This document shows, one piece after another, positions 1 through 6,661 of a stretch of DNA of 12,947 nucleotides; position 1 is the first letter of the stretch, and each line of letters opens with the position of its first letter. A program made the position numbers and the translations under genes. This stretch comes from an uncultured Clostridia bacterium (GTDB taxonomy: Bacteria; Bacillota; Clostridia; UBA1381). Under the pieces are notes generated by a model that searched no databases, was not told the origin of the DNA, and worked only from the letters and a program-made list of their open reading frames with translations. The stretch spans positions 1 through 12,947 of the forward strand of contig CAJTUY010000031.1 in NCBI GenBank assembly GCA_910579415.1, given 5' to 3'.

Positions 1-322
1 GAAGATAGTTTTCTTTTATTGTATAGTCTTTATATTTAAGCTGTGAAATACTGTTACCGTCAGCATTTTTAACCGTATACGCAGGATTTCTTAAATCCGT
101 ATGCCCGTATGATGGGTATTCCTGCTGTGTATTTTCAAGTGTAATATTGTTTTCATCATATGCCGCCCAAATAATATATTTAGTATTTGTTTTGCCGTAG
201 TCTCTATCATGAAGCTTTTTCCCATAATGAATGTGAATTAAATTACCAAAGGAATCCACCGACATTATGTAGCTTATATTTCTGCCCTGAAGATGAAATG
301 TATTGTTATTTTTGATTATCAT
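1..322 (-). CDS. GH36 alpha-galactosidase, N-terminal fragment (runs off left edge)
   Basis: The 107 visible codons match the N-terminal beta-sandwich domain of GH36 alpha-galactosidases, which release terminal alpha-1,6-galactose from raffinose-type oligosaccharides, galactomannan fragments or pectin side chains. Seen directly: an opening of the type FHLQGRNISYIM, then GNLIHIHYGKKL near residues 26-37, the family signature QEYPSYGHTDLRNPA at residues 67-81, and DGNSISQLKYKDY at 88-100. The catalytic barrel lies beyond the left edge, so the active site cannot be checked. The start is the ATG at 322-320, with an AAGGGAG ribosome binding site 9 nt upstream. There is no signal peptide, which fits a cytoplasmic enzyme acting on imported oligosaccharides. 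It follows the GH3 gene after 25 nt and is probably the next gene of the same operon. The family call is firm; the substrate is inferred. Confidence 0.9.
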   Translation of the reverse strand, partial: MIIKNNNTFHLQGRNISYIMSVDSFGNLIHIHYGKKLHDRDYGKTNTKYIIWAAYDENNITLENTQQEYPSYGHTDLRNPAYTVKNADGNSISQLKYKDYTIKENYL

Positions 323-347
323 ACTATTTAACTCCCTTATAATACTG

Positions 348-2645
348 TTATTGCAGCTTAATAATCATATTAAGAAGACGATTTACACATTCCGCAAGTT
401 CTTCTCTTGTTATTTTGCCATCATTCAAGGCTTCTTTAACTTTCTCCGGCTGACCGTAGGGCATCTTTATATCATTACCTGCTTTAATCTCTTTCCAATG
501 CTCGGCATGATTTTCCCAATCTGAAGTTATCATACCTTTATAACCCCATTCATCACGCAGAATACCTTCAATCAATTCTGTATTTTCAGAAGCGCGCACT
601 CCATTTATTAAATTATATGAGGTCATTATCATCCAAGGCTTTGATTCTCTTACGCAAATTTCGAAACCTTTAATATAAATTTCTCTTATTGCGCGTTCTG
701 ATATGATGGAATCGGACTCATAACGATTAGTCTCTTTATTATTGCACGCAAAATGCTTTGGTACAGCCACTATGTTTTCACTTTGTATTCCCCGCACCAT
801 TGCAGCCGCCATTTTTCCTGATACAAGCGGGTCTTCTGAAAAATATTCAAAATTTCTTCCGCACAAAGGACTTCTATGTATATTTAACGCCGGCGTCAGC
901 CATATGCTTAAATTATTCTCCTTAGCTTCAAGCGCACCGGCTTTTCCAATCCTCTCTATAAGCGGGATATTCCACGTACAGGCAAGCAAAGTCGCGACAG
1001 GAAACGCCGTTGTATTAACGCCGCATTCCGCGTTTATTCTCACGCCCGCCGGACCGTCAGCAGTCATAACAGGCGGTATGCCGTATTTCTCCAAATCACC
1101 CATACCGCAGGTATTTGCAACTCCTCTGTTCTTATGTCCTTCGAGCAGATATATAAGCTCATCGTCTGTAAGCTGCGAAATAAACTCATCCATATCTGAC
1201 TTGCCTTCTGCAACATCAAGAAGCATAATTACATCACTGCGTTTTTTGTAATCCCAATTCCCATATTCACGCTTAAACGTCTTTCTGCTGCGTCTTATAT
1301 CAGGAACATCTATATAAGTGCCGTCGCTTATTAATCTTTTTCCAAGCCGTTCAGGCGCGCAATATTCGTTTAATTGTTCTACAATTACATTTTCACTTAG
1401 ATTAAAACTGTAAACAGGCTGTGCGGCATCGCGTACAGAACTACCTATAAGAATATTATAAATTCCCTTTTCAAGAATATATGCTGACTTCTGTATAGCG
1501 CCCATATCATCATACGAAGCAAAATCTGTAATATCAAATGACAGCTGTATTCTTTGCGATTCTCCCGCTTCAAGCATATCTGTCTTTTCAAAAGCGCATA
1601 ACACCTTTTTAGGCTTTGCAATATTCCCTTCAGGCGCTTCAAGATATACCTGTATAACTTCCTTTCCCGCTGTTTTACCGATATTGGCAGCAACCAAAGA
1701 AATGTTTATTTTATTACCGCTCTGATTAACCTCTGCATCTGAGATAGAAAACTCTGTATAAGAAAGTCCGTATCCAAACGGATAAACCACACATTCCTTC
1801 TTATCAGGTATTGTCTCAAAATATCGGTATCCCACAAAAATATCCTCTATGTATTTAACATAATCATCTGACTCATAAAACCCTTCAGATGACGGATAAT
1901 CACTAAATCTGGCAGCACAAGTATCTGTAAGCTTTCCCGATGGATTTACAATACCCGTAATAATATCCGCCGCGGCAAAACCGCCCTCCATACCGCCCTG
2001 CCAAAGCATAAGCGCTGCTTCGATTTTATCATTATACGCAAACCATGAAACGTCAATCATCGCACCGACATTTAACAACACAACTATATGCTCAAAATTA
2101 GCGGTAACTGTTTCTACTAATTCCCGTTCACCTGCTCTGAGGTTAAAATAGCTGTCTGCTTCATCATTCTTGCGGTCTATTCCCTCCTGAGAAAACCTGT
2201 TGATTACGATTATAGCCGTATCGGTTAACTTTTTTGATTCCTCCAGTAACTCGGCAGGAATAGGCGGCTCCGTTATATCGCCGCTGTATGCGCCGTTTTT
2301 TAGCTCATTGTCAACATATTCTTTATAAAACATTGACAATCTGTCAAAGATAGTTATTCTGTCCGCTCTGTTTTTTAAGCCCTCATATATGTTTTTCACA
2401 TATGAAACGGTAACGTCTCCGGAACCTCCGCCTCCCTTGACATAATCAGCCTGAGCCTTTCCGAAAACAGCAACGGCAGTCCCCTTGCCAATAGGGAGAA
2501 AATCGTTATTGTTTTTTAACAATACAGAGCCCTCGCACGCCGCTTCATATGAAAGCTGTCTGTTTGTCTCGCATTCTGTAATTCTTGTATGATTTTCACC
2601 CAGCGGAATACACGGCTGAAACTTTTCACGAGCCCATTTTTGCAT
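348..2645 (-). CDS. GH3 glycosidase with permuted (C-domain first) architecture
   Basis: A 765-residue GH3 enzyme, most likely a beta-glucosidase or beta-xylosidase, with its domains in inverted order. Residues about 30-295 are the alpha/beta GH3 C-domain: VLLKNN at 41-46, GGGGSGDV at 71-78, QEGIDR at 153-158 with E154 as likely acid/base, and YPFGYGLSYT at 288-297. Residues about 299-418 are a fibronectin-III-like domain. Residues about 485-765 are the TIM-barrel domain: DGPAGVR at 530-536, GRNFEYFSEDP at 596-606, KHFA at 630-633, and GMITSDW at 704-710 with D709 as the nucleophile. Ordinary GH3 enzymes run barrel, C-domain, FnIII; the inverted order is known from Butyrivibrio and Ruminococcus beta-glucosidases. 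There is no signal peptide, so it is probably cytoplasmic. The ATG at 2645 follows GGAGGT by 5 nt. Both catalytic residues are present, so it should be active. The sugar specificity is not determined. Confidence 0.95.
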   Translation of the reverse strand: MQKWAREKFQPCIPLGENHTRITECETNRQLSYEAACEGSVLLKNNNDFLPIGKGTAVAVFGKAQADYVKGGGGSGDVTVSYVKNIYEGLKNRADRITIFDRLSMFYKEYVDNELKNGAYSGDITEPPIPAELLEESKKLTDTAIIVINRFSQEGIDRKNDEADSYFNLRAGERELVETVTANFEHIVVLLNVGAMIDVSWFAYNDKIEAALMLWQGGMEGGFAAADIITGIVNPSGKLTDTCAARFSDYPSSEGFYESDDYVKYIEDIFVGYRYFETIPDKKECVVYPFGYGLSYTEFSISDAEVNQSGNKINISLVAANIGKTAGKEVIQVYLEAPEGNIAKPKKVLCAFEKTDMLEAGESQRIQLSFDITDFASYDDMGAIQKSAYILEKGIYNILIGSSVRDAAQPVYSFNLSENVIVEQLNEYCAPERLGKRLISDGTYIDVPDIRRSRKTFKREYGNWDYKKRSDVIMLLDVAEGKSDMDEFISQLTDDELIYLLEGHKNRGVANTCGMGDLEKYGIPPVMTADGPAGVRINAECGVNTTAFPVATLLACTWNIPLIERIGKAGALEAKENNLSIWLTPALNIHRSPLCGRNFEYFSEDPLVSGKMAAAMVRGIQSENIVAVPKHFACNNKETNRYESDSIISERAIREIYIKGFEICVRESKPWMIMTSYNLINGVRASENTELIEGILRDEWGYKGMITSDWENHAEHWKEIKAGNDIKMPYGQPEKVKEALNDGKITREELAECVNRLLNMIIKLQ

Positions 2646-2663
2646 TATATACCTCCAAAATTT

Positions 2664-2704
2664 TTATTTCTGCCGCTGCAAGATATATCCGGCGGCAGAA
2701 ATAA
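2664..2704 (-). terminator. 13-bp intergenic hairpin, possible attenuator or terminator
   Basis: A perfect 13-bp inverted repeat (arms 2664-2676 and 2692-2704, loop 15 nt) fills the 88-nt gap between the second lectin-like gene and the GH3 gene, the widest gap in the cluster. In the direction of transcription the stem is followed by AAAATTTT and then at once by the GH3 ribosome binding site. The U-run is therefore weak for a classic intrinsic terminator. It could instead be a partial terminator that lowers GH3 and GH36 expression, or an mRNA-stabilising or processing hairpin that protects the upstream transcript. The repeat is seen directly; the function is inferred. Confidence 0.5.
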
Positions 2705-2733
2705 TATTTTTACTGATAATGAATATATATCCG

Positions 2734-4314
2734 TCAGAATGAATATGTCATATGTTCTGCTACTGACAGTAAATCATCCGTATCCTCCCATATGAATATC
2801 TTAACTATTCTGTTTTCTGCCGCGTCCAATTGGATTTTTTTCCAGTCTCCGCTAAGCTCTGAGCTGTCTACAACCTTGGCTCCTATCAGAGAATCGCCCG
2901 AAAACACTCCGATTATTGCTGTAAATGTATCTGCGGTATTTTTTTTAATTGAGATTTCATTTGTATTGGTTTTTATCACAGTACACGGGTCGCTTATCTT
3001 CTCTATCTTTACATTATCAACATAAAATGGGTCATTCCAGGTTGTAAAGTTGATTGCCGCAAGACTTGAAATCGCCTTTGTTGTTACATCAACGGTATTT
3101 GCTTTGCCGCTGCAATAGTTATTTCCCTGCATATCCGTTACGGAAACAGTATATTTACTGTTATCAACGTCAAGAATAATTCTCACGTTGTACCAGCCTG
3201 TAGGACATTGGTTAATCCAACTATCACCTATATACAAATCCACATTTGTATCATTTTTTCTCTGATTAAAGAAAATAATTGTATTTGAACCCATATCCGT
3301 AGTCCCTTGCGGTAGTACGTTAAAACGTCCGCAGTTGTTGTCCGTCCCCTCTGTATTTCCTCTAAGATAGGTGTCAAATTCAATGTTAACCATACCGTTT
3401 TCTATCGCCTGTGCCGCTAAACACGGAGTAAATTCGCCGCCTGCTACCTTCGCGCTCATACTATGCTCGTCATCTATTTTTTCAAAACTACTGTTAGCCT
3501 CCGTAATCTTCCAATATCTGTTTGCTTCCGCAGTTGATTTGTATTCCATATCATCCCAAATAAGAAATCCTCTTGAAATTTTATCAATTTTTATATTGTC
3601 CACATAGTAATCACTTGCGCCCCAGGCAGTAAAGTTAATATTTTGGAAAGTTCCCATCCAACCGCTTTCTCCATAGAATGAAGCCATCTCTGTGCCTGAC
3701 TGCTGTTCACATACTGTTACACTGTAACTCCACTTACCTGACGAACCGAGATTTTCTTCAAGTACAATATTATACCACTTGTCTGTGGATATTGATATGG
3801 ATTTTGCAACTGTATCATTATCCTTGTTTATCTCTATTACCGCTTCACTTGCATTGGCGCTCTTTTTAATGTGTATCATTCGGTTAGCGCCAAAATTTGT
3901 TTTTGCAATCTCCACATTCTCTTCCATAATCGGACAAATAATCCCGTGTAATTCCTTATCTGACGAGGGAGCCTTTACGTCGAAGCTTATTCTGACAGGA
4001 GTTTGTTCAATCTTTGTCTCTATAGTCCCCTTTTTCATAGCTAAAACAGGCGTGCTGATTGACGGAGAAACCTTCAGCACCTTACTTCCGTTGTCTTCAG
4101 CAATTGAACATCCGCCATAGCCATCCTTCATATACCATTTCGGCATTGTTTCCTGCGATACTGCGGCTGCTTCATAGCTTTCAAAATTATCCGCAAACAA
4201 CTCTGTTAATACGTCATTTCTTACAGCAGCTGCGAAGCTGACCGACTGTGCTGCCGCTAACATACTTATGCTTAAAACAACTGTCACGACGCTTCGTAAA
4301 ACTTTTTTTGTCAT
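2734..4314 (-). CDS. Secreted two-module lectin-like protein with C-terminal beta-sandwich (A-B-C)
   Basis: A 526-residue exported protein of unknown function. Residues 1-30 are a signal peptide: KK, a hydrophobic core, then a likely cut after the SVSFA or AAA stretch. Module A (about 37-247) starts ELFADNFESY and ends INFTAWG with YYVDNIKI. Module B (about 250-440) starts IWDDMEY and ends INFTTW with FYVDNVKI. These shapes resemble jelly-roll, concanavalin-like glycan-binding domains. The last 75 residues resemble a small beta-sandwich with a VKIFIWED motif, also present at the end of the neighbouring phosphoesterase. Modules A and B are closely similar to those of the protein encoded at 6662-8278. 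The chosen ATG at 4314 has AAGGGGA 6 nt upstream and begins the signal peptide; the longer in-frame start at 4395 would add 27 charged residues and overlap the preceding gene. No catalytic motif is visible. Carbohydrate binding is inferred, not shown. Confidence 0.85.
   Translation of the reverse strand: MTKKVLRSVVTVVLSISMLAAAQSVSFAAAVRNDVLTELFADNFESYEAAAVSQETMPKWYMKDGYGGCSIAEDNGSKVLKVSPSISTPVLAMKKGTIETKIEQTPVRISFDVKAPSSDKELHGIICPIMEENVEIAKTNFGANRMIHIKKSANASEAVIEINKDNDTVAKSISISTDKWYNIVLEENLGSSGKWSYSVTVCEQQSGTEMASFYGESGWMGTFQNINFTAWGASDYYVDNIKIDKISRGFLIWDDMEYKSTAEANRYWKITEANSSFEKIDDEHSMSAKVAGGEFTPCLAAQAIENGMVNIEFDTYLRGNTEGTDNNCGRFNVLPQGTTDMGSNTIIFFNQRKNDTNVDLYIGDSWINQCPTGWYNVRIILDVDNSKYTVSVTDMQGNNYCSGKANTVDVTTKAISSLAAINFTTWNDPFYVDNVKIEKISDPCTVIKTNTNEISIKKNTADTFTAIIGVFSGDSLIGAKVVDSSELSGDWKKIQLDAAENRIVKIFIWEDTDDLLSVAEHMTYSF
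2995..4314. repeat. Diverged tandem-gene duplication, copy 1
   Basis: This stretch encodes the signal peptide plus modules A and B of the second lectin-like gene. It is paralogous to 6965-8278, aligning without gaps over about the first 130 residues, with 29 of 36 residues identical at positions 29-64. A 20-bp block encoding part of the WINQCPTGWY region is identical in both (3191-3210 and 7161-7180). Similarity ends at the end of module B, after which the C-terminal domains are unrelated. Confidence 0.8.
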
Positions 4315-4320
4315 AAAAAT

Positions 4321-4327
4321 TCCCCTT
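4321..4327 (-). promoter_or_regulatory. Ribosome binding site deciding the start of the second lectin-like gene
   Basis: AAGGGGA on the minus strand lies 6 nt before the ATG at 4314. It supports this ATG, which begins a canonical signal peptide, over the longer in-frame ATG at 4395, which falls inside the end of the phosphoesterase gene. Confidence 0.75.
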
Positions 4328-4355
4328 TCTTTTATAAGCGCATCACGCTGAAATA

Positions 4356-6626
4356 TTAAAATGCGCTCTCTGCGCCGTTTCCGGCTGTATCCCAATCGGT
4401 TTTCACCTTATATGTAACATCGTTCATTTCATCAGACACTATATCTTTTGCATATTGTATTGCTTGCTTGCCCACCGGCATCATACCTTTTATACTATCC
4501 CATATATAAACAGATGCGTATGCGGCGTCTGTCGTATCTATATTTATAGTAATTTCATCTTCATTATATATTTTTGCCGGAAGCTCTTGACTTTTCACAC
4601 CGCACAAGGTTCCGTCTGATTTATATATAGCAGCTATAATTGTCGCTGCCGTTTCATTTGTTCCTGTTACGGATACTTTAACGCCGTTTTCATCTGTTTT
4701 TAAATTGTAGGCACCATAATTATGAGCGAATGTTTTATCTGCAGGTACCATAAACTGAGCTGAGGAAACCCACTTTTTGCTCAAAAAGTCGCGTCCGCGT
4801 ACAACAACTCTGTCACTGTAAACCTCTACATAAAGTCCCTGCGCGCCTACAATGCGCTCACTGCTGTCTTTTACCAAATAAGCTATTGCGCCATCATCAA
4901 AATAGCTCGCTTTAGTTGTACCGCCAAGCAAAGCCGGACGGCTTGACCCAAATTCTCTGTGTCCGTGTCCTGTAAAAACTATTGTGTTCGGGTGTGAGTC
5001 AAATATTGCTCTGAGCTCAGCATCCTGCGCGACCTCTGACCTGCGCGCCGGACTTCCTGTGTACGGAAAGCTGCTTGAAACGGTATTTGCCAACGGCTGA
5101 TGCAAAAACACATATGCTCTTGTACCCTCAGCCTCTGCCATATCAAGCTGATTTTCAAGCCACTGTATCTGCTCTTGTCCCAGATATGCCGTATCTCCAC
5201 CATTTATCATCATCTCATTGCCAAGATGAATAAAATATTGACCGTTTATTTTGTGTAAATAGTACAATTCTTCAGTATTTGTATTTTGCTTATAGCTTTC
5301 AATATGAGCGCTGTGTTCTTCTTCCTCTGATACATTGCCGTTATGAGGACGCAGCTCGTGATTGCCTATGGTATAATACATCGGTATTGTATCTCCTACC
5401 GTTTCAGCCACTATTTTTTTATAATTAGTCCATCTTTCAGTAGTGTCTCCGTCTACAATATCACCGTTCACAAAAATTCCTGATGAATCACTGTCGTTTT
5501 CTGCAATATCCTTCAGCGTCTGTCTGATATGCTCATTATGAGGATTTATTTTTGTTTCTTCATCAGTAGTTGCGTGAGTTTCTGAAATTACCTGAAAAGA
5601 GAATATTTCTTCTCCGAACGATATTAAAGCCTCCTGCGGAATATTAGCAGATACCGAAAGAGCCGGAGTATTTCCGCCATTCTGTACAGCCACGAAAATT
5701 TTTGTCGCGTCTTTAGGAATCATCAATTCGCTTCTTATTTTTATAGTTACAGGTTGTGTGCCATTTGCCATTACGCTTCCAATAGGCGTAAAGTCATCAA
5801 GTATTCCCTCGTCATTTCCCCAATGTACAAAAAAGTACTTTGCATTAGTCATATCTGATGACGGCGTAATTGTCACTGTACCTTCGGCAAATCCTTTCTC
5901 AACGGCTGTACGGTCATAAGATACCGTATAACTGCCGCGCACCTGTTCCGGCTCATATGTAACATTTACATTATCTACATAATAGGTACATCCGCCCCAC
6001 GATGAAAAGTTTATATTTTTCCAGCTTCCGGCAGCGTCAAAAGCCGATTCCGCATAGCTCCAAACAGGAGTTACTCCGTCATATAATGCCACCTCATATG
6101 CGCCGGATTCTATATCCGGATTTAACGTTACATTTACCTTGTACCACTTGTTACATTCTATATTTGCAAAATTATTTATATCCTGACCGCTTCTTACACT
6201 CGGTGTTCCATTCGGCTCGCAATACACCTCCATAATACGGCGTGAGCCGTAATCCGACTGACCGTCTGACACTAATCCAAAAAGTCCCCATATTTTTTCC
6301 TCCGGAGCTTCAAGATATATGTCATAGCTTATATTAACCTCACCTGACACAACAGGATATTCTATAGCATTGTTTGACATAGCCACAGCCGGAACTCCGT
6401 TTGAATTATTTATTGCAAGCGCATTTCCGTGCTCATCACCAATATTTATCAGATTAACTGATTGCTTATTGTCTTTGAAATACCATTCAGACATATCCTC
6501 CAATGAATTATATTCCTCAAAATCATCGAAGAACAATTCATTTGGGTTATCAGCTGCCGCCGGAATCTGAATTATAGCAGCTGTCATACTGATAACCATT
6601 AGTATTCCGATTATTTTTTTAATCAT
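4356..6626 (-). CDS. Secreted modular calcineurin-like metallophosphoesterase
   Basis: A 756-residue exported phosphoesterase. In order: signal peptide (1-26, MIKKIIGILM... ending PAAA); module A jelly-roll (about 29-225, FFDDFEEY to TYYVDNVNV), shared with both flanking lectin-like proteins; an Ig-like domain (about 230-334); a calcineurin-type dinuclear-metal phosphoesterase domain (about 342-610); and a C-terminal beta-sandwich (about 629-724, VYIWDSIKGMMP) like that of the next gene. Metal-site motifs visible are NGD (D389), GNHE (N422, H423), FLHQP (H509) and GHGH (H554, H556). The first motif, normally DxH, reads ETH (E349, H351), a Glu for Asp change. The ATG at 6626 sits 6 nt after AAGGAGGAGGA; the upstream ATG at 6659 would put 11 extra residues before the signal peptide. 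The family catalyses phosphomonoester or diester hydrolysis; the substrate here is unknown. A phosphorylated glycan or nucleotide outside the cell is an inference from context. Confidence 0.88.
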   Translation of the reverse strand: MIKKIIGILMVISMTAAIIQIPAAADNPNELFFDDFEEYNSLEDMSEWYFKDNKQSVNLINIGDEHGNALAINNSNGVPAVAMSNNAIEYPVVSGEVNISYDIYLEAPEEKIWGLFGLVSDGQSDYGSRRIMEVYCEPNGTPSVRSGQDINNFANIECNKWYKVNVTLNPDIESGAYEVALYDGVTPVWSYAESAFDAAGSWKNINFSSWGGCTYYVDNVNVTYEPEQVRGSYTVSYDRTAVEKGFAEGTVTITPSSDMTNAKYFFVHWGNDEGILDDFTPIGSVMANGTQPVTIKIRSELMIPKDATKIFVAVQNGGNTPALSVSANIPQEALISFGEEIFSFQVISETHATTDEETKINPHNEHIRQTLKDIAENDSDSSGIFVNGDIVDGDTTERWTNYKKIVAETVGDTIPMYYTIGNHELRPHNGNVSEEEEHSAHIESYKQNTNTEELYYLHKINGQYFIHLGNEMMINGGDTAYLGQEQIQWLENQLDMAEAEGTRAYVFLHQPLANTVSSSFPYTGSPARRSEVAQDAELRAIFDSHPNTIVFTGHGHREFGSSRPALLGGTTKASYFDDGAIAYLVKDSSERIVGAQGLYVEVYSDRVVVRGRDFLSKKWVSSAQFMVPADKTFAHNYGAYNLKTDENGVKVSVTGTNETAATIIAAIYKSDGTLCGVKSQELPAKIYNEDEITINIDTTDAAYASVYIWDSIKGMMPVGKQAIQYAKDIVSDEMNDVTYKVKTDWDTAGNGAESAF

Positions 6627-6632
6627 ATAGCA

Positions 6633-6643
6633 TCCTCCTCCTT
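6633..6643 (-). promoter_or_regulatory. Ribosome binding site deciding the start of the phosphoesterase gene
   Basis: AAGGAGGAGGA on the minus strand lies 6 nt before the ATG at 6626. The longer in-frame ATG at 6659 begins 2 nt after the stop of the upstream gene; starting there would translate through this site and bury the signal peptide 11 residues in. Confidence 0.8.
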
Positions 6644-6661
6644 CTGCATTACTATTCACTA

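Noticed and set aside
742..1251. Open frame of 169 codons on the plus strand
   Set aside because: It lies wholly antisense to the conserved TIM-barrel domain of the GH3 gene, which has intact catalytic motifs; the plus-strand product shows no recognisable domain.
348..2645. Permuted GH3 as an assembly or rearrangement artefact
   Set aside because: A single uninterrupted frame carries all domains with both catalytic residues, a good ribosome binding site and normal spacing to neighbours; the same order is known in other Clostridia enzymes.
4337..4349. Small inverted repeat AGCG/CGCT between the phosphoesterase and the next gene
   Set aside because: A 4-bp stem with no U-run is too weak to call a terminator or regulatory element.
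4315..4395. Longer N-terminus for the second lectin-like gene starting at 4395
   Set aside because: It would add 27 mostly charged residues before a canonical signal peptide and overlap the phosphoesterase gene; a good ribosome binding site precedes the ATG at 4314.
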